Numbered from the stretch's first letter, positions 15,731 through 24,516 are shown. The stretch: 30,773 nt of DNA from an uncultured Collinsella sp. (GCA_900754275.1 CAAECF010000075.1:1-30773); one strand, 5' to 3'. Made by a program: numbers and translations. The notes: generated from the letters alone by a model not told the origin.

Positions 15731-17631
15731 TTGAGTGTCGGGGCGTTTCCTTTAGCTATGACGGTGCCGTGTCGGCACTCGACGGTGTCGATCTGAACAT
15801 CGAGGACGGGGAGTTTTTCTGCATCCTCGGTGGCAATGGGTCGGGCAAGTCGACGTTTGCCAAGCATCTGAATGCGCTGTTGCAGCCCGATGCGGGCACG
15901 GTACGCATCAACGGCATGGATGCGTCCGACCCCGAGCTGGTCTACGACATTCGTTCGACCGCGGGCATGGTATTCCAGAATCCCGACGACCAGCTGGTGG
16001 CAACGCTTGTCGAAGATGACATTGCGTTTGGTCCCGAAAACCTTGGCGTGCCATCGGCACAAATAGCACAGCGTGTACGCGAGGCGCTGAAGGCCGTGGG
16101 TCTGGTGGGCTTTGAGCGCCACGAGACCCATGCACTCTCGGGTGGCCAAAAGCAGCGCGTGGCGCTTGCCGGCGTGCTCGCCATGGAGCCGCGCGTGCTC
16201 ATCTTGGATGAGGCGTCCTCGATGCTCGATCCGCGTGGACGCAAGGGCCTCATGAAGGCTTGCCGCGCGTTGCATGATCGTGGCATGACCATCGTGATGA
16301 TTACGCACTTTATGGAAGAGGCCGCCGAGGCCGATCGTGTCGCGGTGTTTCGGGCGGGGCGCGTTGCCATGCTCGGTACGCCCGAGGAAATCTTGACGCG
16401 AGCGGACGAACTTGCGCAGCTCAACTTGGATATGCCGGCGTCGTGCTGTCTAGGTAGGGCACTTCGTGAGAAGGGCGTATCCGTTTGCGCACAGGTGCGT
16501 GAGGCGGATATGGTCGCTGAGATTGCGCAGGCTTATGCCGAGCGAAGTGGGGCAGGCACCGCGGGACAGTCTTCCGCATCCCAGTTGGAAATCGCTGACG
16601 GCACTGTTCCGGTAGACAACGAGGGCAACGCGTCGGAGCCCGTCATCGAGCTATCCCATGTTTCGTACAGTTATTCGCTCAGTCCGCGCGAGCGCCGCCG
16701 CTGGCATAAGCGCTCGGTCACTGCGGGCAAATCGAACAAACAGACCCTCTGGGGCAACGACCCTAGCAGCCCGTGGGCGCTGCGCGATGTATCGCTGACG
16801 GTGCGTCGCGGCGAGTTCCTGGGCTTAGCAGGTCATACCGGTTCGGGTAAGTCGACGCTGGTCCAGCATCTCAACGGTTTGATTCGCCCCCAGGAGGGAT
16901 TCGTTCGCGCGCTGGGGCTCGACCTGGCAAACAAGAAAGATGCCGCTGCGGTTAAGGCCAAGGTCGGCGTGGTGTTTCAATATCCCGAGCGTCAGCTGTT
17001 TGCCGAAACCGTGACGCAGGACGTGGCGTTTGGCCCGCACAACCTTGGCTTGCCGCAAGATGAAGTCGACCGTCGCGTCGAGTCGTCGCTCTCGCGCGTG
17101 GGCCTCGACCTTTCCACGGTCGGCGACAAGAGTCCCTTTGAGCTTTCGGGCGGTCAGCAACGGCGTGTGGCATTCGCCGGTGTGCTCGCCATGGAGCCCG
17201 AAGTCCTGGTGCTCGATGAACCCATGGCGGGGCTCGATCCGGCTGCGCGCAGGGATTTCCTTGAGCTTATCGATCGACTTCACCGCGATGGCCTGACCGT
17301 TGTCATGGTTTCGCATAGTATGGATGACCTGGCCAACTGCTGCGACCGCATCGTCGTGATGAACGAAGGTGCGGTGTTTGCCGAGGGAACCCCCGCGCAG
17401 GTGTTTGCACATGCCGATGAGCTCAAGTCGATCGGCTTGGGCGTTCCCGCCGCCCAGCGCATGGCGTTGGCGCTCGCGGAGGCGGGCGTGCCGCTGCGTT
17501 GCAGCGGGCTCTATACGGTTGAGTCGCTGGCCGACGAGCTGGCAGATTTGCTGATCGGTCGCTCAGACGGTCCTTCTAACGTCGCGGACATTGCTAAATC
17601 CAAGACGGTCGCGCGAGAGGAGGGCTGCTAA
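15727..17631 (+). CDS. Fused tandem ECF transporter ATPase (EcfA1-EcfA2 type)
   Basis: The product has 634 residues and holds both ATPase halves of an ECF transporter in one chain. Domain 1 has Walker A GNGSGKST at 36-43, signature LSGGQ at 137-141 and Walker B ILDE at 159-162. A roughly 70-residue linker follows. Domain 2 has Walker A GHTGSGKST at 369-377, signature LSGGQ at 473-477 and Walker B VLDE ending at 498. Both halves carry the Q-loop segment typical of ECF ATPases (FQNPDDQL and FQYPERQL), so both sites look active. It overlaps ribU by 4 bases and abuts ecfT. Most ECF systems use two separate proteins; the fusion fixes a 1:1 pair. Confidence 0.95.
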   Translation: MIECRGVSFSYDGAVSALDGVDLNIEDGEFFCILGGNGSGKSTFAKHLNALLQPDAGTVRINGMDASDPELVYDIRSTAGMVFQNPDDQLVATLVEDDIAFGPENLGVPSAQIAQRVREALKAVGLVGFERHETHALSGGQKQRVALAGVLAMEPRVLILDEASSMLDPRGRKGLMKACRALHDRGMTIVMITHFMEEAAEADRVAVFRAGRVAMLGTPEEILTRADELAQLNLDMPASCCLGRALREKGVSVCAQVREADMVAEIAQAYAERSGAGTAGQSSASQLEIADGTVPVDNEGNASEPVIELSHVSYSYSLSPRERRRWHKRSVTAGKSNKQTLWGNDPSSPWALRDVSLTVRRGEFLGLAGHTGSGKSTLVQHLNGLIRPQEGFVRALGLDLANKKDAAAVKAKVGVVFQYPERQLFAETVTQDVAFGPHNLGLPQDEVDRRVESSLSRVGLDLSTVGDKSPFELSGGQQRRVAFAGVLAMEPEVLVLDEPMAGLDPAARRDFLELIDRLHRDGLTVVMVSHSMDDLANCCDRIVVMNEGAVFAEGTPAQVFAHADELKSIGLGVPAAQRMALALAEAGVPLRCSGLYTVESLADELADLLIGRSDGPSNVADIAKSKTVAREEGC

Positions 17632-18431
17632 TGGAGGCGTTTTCGTTTGGCAGCTACTATCCGAGCGATAGTGCGATCCATCGCCTGGATCCGCGCACCA
17701 AGCTGCTCCTGGGCTTTGTGTTTTTAATCACGACGCTGACCGTCGGCGGCTTCCGCGGACTGGCTCCTGTCGCAATTTTCGTCGTGCTGATCTATGCCGT
17801 GTCCCGGGTGCCGGCTCGTCGCGTTCTGTCGTCGATGGCGCCGCTGCTGGCAATCGTCGTCGTGGTCGCGGTGCTCAACTTGTTTACCGATCAGAGTGGG
17901 CGCATCCTGTGGCAGCTCGGCTTTCTGCAGATAAGCGAGGGCTCACTGCGTTCTGCCGCCTTTATGGCGTGTCGCCTGACCCTGATGATGGCCGGCATGA
18001 GCGCCATTACGCTCACCACGCCTACGCTCGACCTCACCGCGGGCTTTGAGCGTCTGCTCGCACCGTTTGCGCGCGTGGGGCTCCCTGCGCATGAGCTCGG
18101 CATGATCATGGGCATCGCGTTGCGCTTTATGCCGCAGTTTGCCACCGAGATGAAGCAGACGGCGGACGCGCAGGCAAGCCGCGGTGCACGCGTAACGGGT
18201 GGCCCGCTCGGCGGCGTGCGTATGCTCGGCAGTGTGGCGATTCCACTGTTCACGGGCGTGTTCCGTCATGCCGAGACGTTGTCTGCCGCCATGGATGCAC
18301 GCTGCTATCACGGCGAGCAGGGCCGCACGCGTCTGCATGCGCTTGCATTTCGCCGCGGGGATGCGCTGGCTGCGGTTGTGACGATGCTGCTGTTTGCGTG
18401 TGTCATCGTCGTCAACCTTCAACTTGTTTAG
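17631..18431 (+). CDS. ecfT: ECF transporter transmembrane T component
   Basis: EcfT couples the ATPases to the S component in the membrane. The product has 266 residues. Its start shares one base with the upstream stop (TAATG), so it is translationally coupled. The N-terminus contains SAIHRLDPRTKLLLGFVF, a common EcfT opening. The two Ala-Arg-Gly-type coupling motifs that bind the ATPases appear as ASRGAR at 182-187 and DARCYHG at 222-228, the second a common variant. Several hydrophobic helices lie before residue 140, and the last helix is VVTMLLFACVIVVNLQLV. With ribU and the fused ATPase it gives a complete transporter. The module may also serve S components encoded elsewhere, which the sequence cannot show. 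Confidence 0.94.
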   Translation: MEAFSFGSYYPSDSAIHRLDPRTKLLLGFVFLITTLTVGGFRGLAPVAIFVVLIYAVSRVPARRVLSSMAPLLAIVVVVAVLNLFTDQSGRILWQLGFLQISEGSLRSAAFMACRLTLMMAGMSAITLTTPTLDLTAGFERLLAPFARVGLPAHELGMIMGIALRFMPQFATEMKQTADAQASRGARVTGGPLGGVRMLGSVAIPLFTGVFRHAETLSAAMDARCYHGEQGRTRLHALAFRRGDALAAVVTMLLFACVIVVNLQLV

Positions 18432-18461
18432 GCGCGATTCGAGCGCAAGAAAGGGGTCCCT

Positions 18462-18908
18462 ATGACCGACAACGACCGCACGGCTCAGCTTGAGCGCGCC
18501 TGTTCGTATCTCAGGCGCATTCCGGCGTGGTATCTGGCCACGACCGATGTGACCGACGGGCATCAGCCTCGCGTGAGGCCGTTTTCGTTTGCCATGGTCG
18601 ATGACGGTAAGCTGTGGTTTTGCACGTCGCGCGACAAGGATGTGTGGGCGGAGCTGAGTGCGAATCCCAAGTTTGAGCTCTCGGGCTGGAAGCCGGGGGA
18701 ATGTTGGATCGTGTTGACCGGCGAGGCCGCACTTGAGGACGACGCGGTTGCGAGCGACAAGGTGCGTCAAGCGGGTTTTAAGCACATGGTGGGCATCGGC
18801 GAGGAACACGAGAGTGCCAATGACGGCCGCCTTGCTTTCTTTTCGGTCCGCAACATTGCCGCGCGCTTCTGTGATATCGACGGCAGCGAGGAGCGCCTGG
18901 AGCTCTAG
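18462..18908 (+). CDS. Pyridoxamine 5'-phosphate oxidase-fold protein, copy 1
   Basis: The product has 148 residues. The ATG at 18462 follows AAAGGGG. The fold markers are PAWYLATTD, PRVRPFSFAMVDDGKLWFCTS and WIVLTGEAAL. These resemble the split-barrel flavin-binding proteins of the PNPOx-like group, which commonly bind FMN or F420. The Arg-Pro-Phe segment followed by a Gly-Lys-Leu-Trp-Phe strand is the usual FMN-contact region. A true PdxH role is unlikely because the protein is shorter (about 210 residues is usual) and lacks the PdxH C-terminal motif. It starts 30 bases after ecfT, so it may be co-transcribed with the riboflavin transporter. The reaction is unknown. Confidence 0.85.
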   Translation: MTDNDRTAQLERACSYLRRIPAWYLATTDVTDGHQPRVRPFSFAMVDDGKLWFCTSRDKDVWAELSANPKFELSGWKPGECWIVLTGEAALEDDAVASDKVRQAGFKHMVGIGEEHESANDGRLAFFSVRNIAARFCDIDGSEERLEL

Positions 18909-18959
18909 AGCGTCTCAAATTAACTACCCGTTCCGAATTAGCTAGCGCCAGGAGGACAC

Positions 18960-19370
18960 ATGGACGGATTGAATACGGTGTTGGAGTATCTGACGTCGGT
19001 GCCGGCATGGTATTTGGCGACGAGCGTTGACGGACAGCCTCATGTGCGTCCGTTTTCGTTTGCGCAGATCCAGGATGGCAAGCTGTGGTTTGTAACAGCG
19101 CGCACCAAAGATGTGTGGCAAGAGCTGCTGCATAACCAGCGCTTTGAGGCCACGAGTTGGTGGCCGGGCCATGGCTGGCTCATCTTGCGCGGGCGTGCCG
19201 GCTTGGATGACCGGGCTTTAGGCGAAATGCGCGAAGCTGGGTGGAAGCATCTAGAGCGCCTGGGCGAGCACTATGAGGGGCCTAACGACCCCACGCTCGT
19301 CTTCTTTAGCGTCGAGGATCCCGAGGCTTTTATCTGCAATCACGACGAATGGGTGCCGGTCGAGCTCTAG
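18960..19370 (+). CDS. Pyridoxamine 5'-phosphate oxidase-fold protein, copy 2
   Basis: The product has 136 residues. The ATG at 18960 follows AGGAGG at about 18951-18956. It is a paralogue of the preceding gene, aligning end to end through PAWYLAT, HVRPFSFAQIQDGKLWFVTAR, KDVWQELL, WLILRGRAGL and FFSVED. It ends in VPVEL where copy 1 ends in ERLEL. Substitutions are spread along the length, so the duplication is old and both copies look intact. It probably also binds a flavin; the substrate is unknown. Both copies sit after the FMN-controlled riboflavin uptake operon, and a long hairpin follows this gene. Confidence 0.85.
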   Translation: MDGLNTVLEYLTSVPAWYLATSVDGQPHVRPFSFAQIQDGKLWFVTARTKDVWQELLHNQRFEATSWWPGHGWLILRGRAGLDDRALGEMREAGWKHLERLGEHYEGPNDPTLVFFSVEDPEAFICNHDEWVPVEL

Positions 19371-19407
19371 CCAGCTGGCTCATCCTAACAACTTGGTTTT
19401 CGCATGG

Positions 19408-19461
19408 GCGGGCCCCGTATTGCCCGGCGCCGTTAGGAGCGCCGGTCAATACGGGGCCCGC
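19408..19461. repeat. Long hairpin with CGTTAGGA loop
   Basis: GCGGGCCCCGTATTG at 19408-19422 pairs perfectly with 19447-19461. After one mismatch, CCGGCGC at 19424-19430 pairs with 19439-19445. The 8-base loop is CGTTAGGA at 19431-19438. Only TCCATTTG follows, so it is not a textbook terminator, although it probably ends or protects the transcript of the preceding genes. Confidence 0.75.
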
Positions 19462-19504
19462 TCCATTTGTCAATTCCTTCAAGCGAATGTGTCGGGAATG
19501 TTTC

Positions 19505-19543
19505 AATGCATGAATATGCAAGCCATTTACGTATTAATGCATC
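19505..19543 (+). promoter_or_regulatory. Possible ARG boxes upstream of argC
   Basis: TGCATGAATATGCA at 19507-19520 is a near-palindrome like ArgR/AhrC operators. TTACGTATTAATGCAT at 19527-19542 follows at a spacing suited to a second, weaker box. TTGGTG at 19546-19551 and TTCATA at 19569-19574, 17 bases apart, could be the promoter. All lie 55-120 bases before argC. This stretch is markedly AT-rich compared with its surroundings. Confidence 0.45.
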
Positions 19544-19627
19544 TTTTGGTGCTAAAGTTTCAACTCACTTCATAACGACCGCTGCGAAATGCGCATCGGT
19601 GCATAAATCGCAGACAAGGAGTCTGAT

Positions 19628-20698
19628 ATGTCTTTGAAGGTTGGAATCGTCGGCGCGGCTGGATATGCCGGAGCCGAGCTCATTCGCCTCGTCCTCGGTC
19701 ATCCCGAGTTTGAACTTGCTGCCATTACGTCCAACGCCGATGCCGGCCAGCCGTTGTCTGCGGTGCACCCGAGCTTCACCGGCGTAAGCGATCTTGTCTT
19801 TACGACGCATGATGCCCCTGAGCTCAAGAACTGCGACGCGGTCTTTTTGGCCGTGCCGCACACGGCTGCCATGGCACAGGTGCCCGCGCTGCTTGCATCG
19901 GGCGTCTCCTGCTTTGATCTTTCGGCCGACTACCGTCTGAACGACGCGTCCGTTTTTGAGGCTTGGTATGCCGCCGAGCATACGAGCCCCGAGCTGCTCA
20001 AGACCCGTGCCTTCGGTCTGCCCGAGCTGTTCTGCCAGGACTTGGAGACCGCCGCATCCGACCATGCCGACGGCAAACCCGTGCTGGTCGCCTGCGCCGG
20101 TTGCTATCCCACCGCAACGAGCCTTGCCGCCGCGCCCGCCGTGCGCGCGGGCTGGGTGGCCGAGAACGGCCCCGTGATTGTCGATGCCATCAGCGGTGTG
20201 ACGGGTGCCGGCAAGTCCTGCAACGCTCGTACGCATTTTTGCAGCGCCGACGAGAATTTGGAAGCATACGGCGTGGGCAAGCATCGCCACACGCCCGAAA
20301 TCGAGCAGATCTTGGGCCTGACCGATCGCGTCGTCTTTACCCCGCACCTGGCACCGCTCAAGCGTGGTCTGCTCTCCACGGTGACGCTGCCGCTCGCGCC
20401 GCAGGCTCTCGACACGTTGGCTCTTGAGGATGTTGTCGACTATTACAAGCAGTTCTACGCTGGACGCACCTTTGTGCGCGTGCTCGACGCCGGCCAGCAG
20501 CCCAAGACGGCTTCGGTCGTCGGCACCAACGCCGCCCAGATTGGCCTCGCGCTCAACAAGCGCGCGGGCGTGCTGGTGGCGACGGGCGCCATCGACAATC
20601 TGTGCAAGGGCGCTGCGGGCCAAGCAGTCCAATGCGCCAATATCGTCTTTGGCTTTGACGAGCGACGAGGCTTGCCCACAGTGGCGTGCCCGGTGTAG
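19628..20698 (+). CDS. argC: N-acetyl-gamma-glutamyl-phosphate reductase
   Basis: ArgC reduces N-acetylglutamyl phosphate to the semialdehyde with NADPH, the third step of arginine and ornithine synthesis. The product has 356 residues and starts at 19628 after AAGGAG. It opens with KVGIVGAAGYAGAELIRLV, the nucleotide-binding Gly-rich loop. The catalytic Cys159 lies in AGCYPTATSLA. It continues with KHRHTPEIEQIL, FTPHLAPLKRGLLSTV and the C-terminal DNLCKGAAGQAVQCAN. All key segments are intact. It is first of four arg genes and probably the promoter-proximal one. The 134-base gap to argJ holds a small GAGTGG/CCACTC hairpin and may carry a further regulatory site. Confidence 0.97.
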   Translation: MSLKVGIVGAAGYAGAELIRLVLGHPEFELAAITSNADAGQPLSAVHPSFTGVSDLVFTTHDAPELKNCDAVFLAVPHTAAMAQVPALLASGVSCFDLSADYRLNDASVFEAWYAAEHTSPELLKTRAFGLPELFCQDLETAASDHADGKPVLVACAGCYPTATSLAAAPAVRAGWVAENGPVIVDAISGVTGAGKSCNARTHFCSADENLEAYGVGKHRHTPEIEQILGLTDRVVFTPHLAPLKRGLLSTVTLPLAPQALDTLALEDVVDYYKQFYAGRTFVRVLDAGQQPKTASVVGTNAAQIGLALNKRAGVLVATGAIDNLCKGAAGQAVQCANIVFGFDERRGLPTVACPV

Positions 20699-20832
20699 CA
20701 CATTCGATTGTTAACGATTTGGTAGTCGGGCATCGAGTGGGGCGCCACTCTTAAGCTGGTCTCATGATCACGACTGGCATGGCGCACCAACCGATGTCCG
20801 TTTTTTGTTTGATATAAGGAGTCGTAAGGACG

Positions 20833-22101
20833 ATGAATACAGAGCAGTTCGATATCAAGATTCGTGCCGTCGAGGGTGGCATTACGGTAGCGGCCGGCTT
20901 TAAGGCCGCGGGTATTCATGCGGGTTTTCGCAAGAATCCCGAGCGCTTGGATTACGCGCTCGTCGTGCCCGATAAACCCTGTCCCGGTGCCGGCGTGTTT
21001 ACGACCAATCGCTTTTGCGCAGCGCCTGTGCAGGTGAGCCGCGCCAACCTGGGCGGTGTGGGCAAGGGCTATGGCATCATCGCCGGCGTTTCAATCAACT
21101 CCGGCAACGCGAATGCCGCCACGGGCGAGACGGGCCTTGCCTGCGCGCGCGAGACGTGCAACATCGCCTCGCAGGTCATCGGCTGCGAGCCCCAGCAGAT
21201 TCTGGTTGCCTCCACGGGTGTGATTGGCCAGATTCTGTCGATCGACACGTTTGAGACCGCCATTCCTGCTGCCTACGAGGCGCTCTCCGCCCACGGTGGC
21301 GCCGATGCCGCTCGCGCCATCATGACGACCGACACGCACTCCAAGGAGTACGCCGTATCCTACGTCAGTGAGGCTGCGGGTCATGCGGGCAATGTCTATA
21401 CGGTAGGCGGAATGTGCAAGGGCTCGGGTATGATCATGCCCAACATGGCCACCATGATCGCAGTTATCACCACCGATGCCCCCGTCGAGCCTGCGGCACT
21501 TCATGCCCTGCTGCTCTCGACCGTCAAGCAGACCTTTAACAAGGTAACGGTCGATTCCGACACCTCGACCAACGACACCTGCATCATGCTTGCCTCCGGC
21601 GCCGCTGCCGCAGATGCCGAGCCTATCGTCGAGGGCTCCGATGCCTTTGACGAGTTGGCATTTGCCGTGCACGAGGTGTGCGAGAGCCTGGCGCGCAATA
21701 TCGCCGCCGATGGTGAGGGCGCATCTAAGCTTGTTACGGTCAACGTTACCGGCGCCGTGAACGACGAGGAGGCCGATATCGCCGCCCGTGCCGTTGCCAA
21801 CTCGCCGCTCGTTAAGACCTGCATCGCCGGCCACGACTGCAACTGGGGCCGCGTTGCTATGGCGCTTGGCAAGTGCGGCGTGAAGTTTAATCAGGAAGAC
21901 GTTTCCATCGACATGATGGGCATGCCTGTCTGTCGCGATGGTCTGACTGTTCCCTTTGACGAGGACGAGGCTCTACGACGTTTCGAGGCGCCCGAGATCG
22001 TGATCTCGGCCGACCTGGGCGCAGGCGACGCGGCAACGACCGTGTGGACCTGCGACCTCACGCATGAGTACATCTCCATTAACGGCGACTACCGTTCCTA
22101 G
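20833..22101 (+). CDS. argJ: Bifunctional ornithine acetyltransferase / N-acetylglutamate synthase
   Basis: ArgJ transfers the acetyl group from N-acetylornithine to glutamate, releasing ornithine and recycling the acetyl group; bifunctional forms also use acetyl-CoA. The product has 422 residues and starts at 20833 after AAGGA. The self-cleavage site is intact: KGSGMIMPNMATMIA, with cleavage expected before the nucleophile Thr207. Other family marks are VFTTNRFCAAPVQVSR, TDTHSKEYAVS, FNKVTVDSDTSTNDT and AGHDCNWGRVAMALGKCG. Having ArgJ means the cyclic acetyl pathway. Whether it also has the acetyl-CoA activity cannot be told from sequence here. It is followed by argB after 81 bases. Confidence 0.97.
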   Translation: MNTEQFDIKIRAVEGGITVAAGFKAAGIHAGFRKNPERLDYALVVPDKPCPGAGVFTTNRFCAAPVQVSRANLGGVGKGYGIIAGVSINSGNANAATGETGLACARETCNIASQVIGCEPQQILVASTGVIGQILSIDTFETAIPAAYEALSAHGGADAARAIMTTDTHSKEYAVSYVSEAAGHAGNVYTVGGMCKGSGMIMPNMATMIAVITTDAPVEPAALHALLLSTVKQTFNKVTVDSDTSTNDTCIMLASGAAAADAEPIVEGSDAFDELAFAVHEVCESLARNIAADGEGASKLVTVNVTGAVNDEEADIAARAVANSPLVKTCIAGHDCNWGRVAMALGKCGVKFNQEDVSIDMMGMPVCRDGLTVPFDEDEALRRFEAPEIVISADLGAGDAATTVWTCDLTHEYISINGDYRS

Positions 22102-22182
22102 ATTCCAGGCACGCTGCGCATCTTGCCGCGATTGCGGACAGCGGAGCACGGCGCGATAACGATACGAAAGACGAGGCAGATT

Positions 22183-23163
22183 ATGAAATTCGCACGCGAT
22201 TGTCGTTCGAACGAATCCAACGAAGCAACCGCGCAGCTGCTGTTCGAAGCGCTGCCGTGGATTAAGAACCTGACCGGTAAGACGGTTGTTATCAAATATG
22301 GCGGAGCCGCCATGGTTGATGAGCAGCTGCGCCGCGACGTGATGAGCGACATCGTGCTGCTCAAGATCATCGGCATGCGCTCTGTTATCGTGCACGGTGG
22401 CGGCAAGGCCATCAACGAGGCGCTGAGCCACTACGACATCCCCGTCGAGTTTAAGAACGGCCAGCGCGTGACCACGCCGGCGACTATGGATATCGTGCGC
22501 GAGGTGCTGGGCGGCAAGGTTAACCAGGAGCTGGTTGCCGCCATCAACCACCACGGCAACCTGGCCGTGGGCGTGTCGGGCAGCGATGCTGGCACGCTCA
22601 TCGCCGAGCCGCTCGACCCCGAGCTCGGTCGCGTGGGCAAAGTGACGCACGTTAACACCGACTATATCGAGCGCTTACTCGATAGCGAGTACATCCCCGT
22701 TATCGCTACCGTCGCGGCGGGGGAGGACGGCGGTTTCTTCAACATCAACGCCGATACCGCCGCCGGTGCCGTTGCGGCAGCGCTCCACGCGCACAAGGCG
22801 ATCTTTTTGACCGACGTCGACGGCCTGTACAAGGACTTTAGCGATAAAGACTCACTCATCTCCAACCTAACACTCGACGAGGTTAACGAAATGCTCTACG
22901 GCGGCGAGGTCGATAAGGGCATGATTCCCAAGCTGCGCGCGGCCGTCGATGCGCTTGCCGGCGGCGTATTTCGCGCTCACATCATCAACGGCACCACGCC
23001 GCATTCGCTGCTGCTGGAGCTGCTGACCGATGCCGGCGTCGGTACCGTGATCCATTCCACCGAGACGGCTTACGAGTTCGATACGCATCCGCATCCGCTT
23101 TCGACGTTTGCTGCGCGTCTGACCGAGAATCTTGACGAGGTCGAGAAGCTTCAGACGGTCTAG
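22183..23163 (+). CDS. argB: Acetylglutamate kinase
   Basis: ArgB phosphorylates N-acetylglutamate with ATP, usually the arginine-inhibited step in organisms with ArgJ. The start at 22183 is preferred over an in-frame ATG at 22123. It has CGAGG just upstream and gives a normal N-terminus (MKFARDCRSNESNEATAQLL). The product has 326 residues. Visible features are VVIKYGG with Lys38, HGGGKAINEAL at about 71-81, VNQELVAAIN, GVSGSDAGTL, NINADTAAGAVAAAL, FLTDVDGLYKD and the Lys-containing GMIPKLRAAVDA. The N-terminal helix is of the kind found in arginine-sensitive hexameric enzymes, so feedback inhibition is plausible. The C-terminal 30 residues (STETAYEFDTHPHPLSTFAA onward) extend past the usual end. 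Confidence 0.96.
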   Translation: MKFARDCRSNESNEATAQLLFEALPWIKNLTGKTVVIKYGGAAMVDEQLRRDVMSDIVLLKIIGMRSVIVHGGGKAINEALSHYDIPVEFKNGQRVTTPATMDIVREVLGGKVNQELVAAINHHGNLAVGVSGSDAGTLIAEPLDPELGRVGKVTHVNTDYIERLLDSEYIPVIATVAAGEDGGFFNINADTAAGAVAAALHAHKAIFLTDVDGLYKDFSDKDSLISNLTLDEVNEMLYGGEVDKGMIPKLRAAVDALAGGVFRAHIINGTTPHSLLLELLTDAGVGTVIHSTETAYEFDTHPHPLSTFAARLTENLDEVEKLQTV

Positions 23164-23232
23164 CTGACCCTCAGCCGCCCCATTCCTACACCCATAGGCC
23201 TGCGCCGTCCGGCGCTCAACGAAAGGCATCCC

Positions 23233-24516
23233 ATGTCACTTGCAGCTCAGCAATCGCTTGAATCCCATTACGTTATGCAAACCTTTGGCCGCTCTCCGGT
23301 CGAGTTTGTCGAGGGTCACGGCATGAAGCTCACCGGCGACGATGGCCGTGAGTACCTCGACTTTCTTGCCGGCATCGGCGTGTGCAGCCTAGGTCATGGC
23401 GACCCGGCTGTGCTCTCGGCGCTCGAGGCACAGACCAAAAAGCTCATGCATGTCTCCAATTACTTCTACATTGAGCAGCGCGGACAGGTCGCGGCGCTGC
23501 TGTCCAAGCTTGCTAACGACGACGTAGATGGTGCGCGCGTGCTTGCCGATGCCATTGCCGCCGGCGATGAGACCACGGCAGCTGCTCTTGGTGCCCCGGC
23601 TGCGGATGAGCAGGTTTGGGAGACCTTCTTTGCCAACTCTGGCGCCGAGGCCAACGAGGGCTCGATGAAGCTCGCGCGCCTGTACGCCAAGCGTGCCGGT
23701 AATGGCGGCAACACCATCGTGTGCATGCGCGGCGGCTTCCACGGCCGTACGCTCGAGACCATTGCCGCCACCATGCAGGATTGGCTGCAGGACAGCTTCC
23801 GCCCGCTGCCGGGTGGCTTTGTGGCCTGCACGCCCAACGATGTGGATGAGCTGCGTGCGATCTTTAAGCAGCTGGGGAGCGAAATTTGTGCCGTGATGCT
23901 CGAGCCGATCCAGGGTGAGAGCGGTGTGCATCCCATGACCGAGGAGTTTATGGCTACGGCGCGCGACCTGGCACACGAAGTGGGCGCCGTGCTTATCGCC
24001 GACGAGGTCCAGTGCGGCATCTTCCGCTCCGGCAAGCCGTTTGCGTTCCAGACCTATGGCGTGGAGCCCGACATCATGAGCCTTGCCAAGGGCATTGCTG
24101 ATGGCGTGCCCATGGGTGCCGTCGTGGCGAAGAAGGAGATTGCCGACGTGTTTAAGCCGGGCGACCACGGCTCGACCTTTGGCGGTAGCTGCTTGGCCAT
24201 CGCGGCGTGTGCCGCGACGCTCTCCGCGCTTGTGCGTGGCGATTATGCCGAGCATGCTGCCAAGGTGGGTGCCTATATGGAGGCAAAGCTCGCCAAGCTG
24301 CCGCACGTGACCGAGGTACGTGGTCGCGGCTTGATGCTCGGCTGTGATTTGGATGATGCCGCGGGCGACGCGCATGGTGTTGTTGCCCGCGCGCTGGCCG
24401 CCGGTGCCGTGATCAACGCTACGGGTGCGCATACGCTGCGTTTCCTGCCGCCACTCGTCTGCGAGGAAGCCGACGTGGACAGTCTGATCGAGATCCTGTC
24501 GGGTGTTTTGGGCTAA
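23233..24516 (+). CDS. argD: Acetylornithine aminotransferase
   Basis: ArgD converts N-acetylglutamate semialdehyde to N-acetylornithine, using PLP and glutamate. The product has 427 residues. The start at 23233 follows GAAAGG. The class-III aminotransferase marks are NSGAEANE at 135-142, GGFHGRTLETI, IADEVQCGIFRSGKPFAFQ and the PLP lysine Lys286 in SLAKGIADGVPMGAVV. Compared with the usual family, NSGAEANE lies about 30 residues later. The extra stretch is at about 98-128, an Ala/Asp-rich segment containing DDVDGARVLADAIAAGDET. It is the last arg gene in the window; argF, argG and argH are absent, so the visible endpoint is ornithine. Confidence 0.96.
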   Translation: MSLAAQQSLESHYVMQTFGRSPVEFVEGHGMKLTGDDGREYLDFLAGIGVCSLGHGDPAVLSALEAQTKKLMHVSNYFYIEQRGQVAALLSKLANDDVDGARVLADAIAAGDETTAAALGAPAADEQVWETFFANSGAEANEGSMKLARLYAKRAGNGGNTIVCMRGGFHGRTLETIAATMQDWLQDSFRPLPGGFVACTPNDVDELRAIFKQLGSEICAVMLEPIQGESGVHPMTEEFMATARDLAHEVGAVLIADEVQCGIFRSGKPFAFQTYGVEPDIMSLAKGIADGVPMGAVVAKKEIADVFKPGDHGSTFGGSCLAIAACAATLSALVRGDYAEHAAKVGAYMEAKLAKLPHVTEVRGRGLMLGCDLDDAAGDAHGVVARALAAGAVINATGAHTLRFLPPLVCEEADVDSLIEILSGVLG

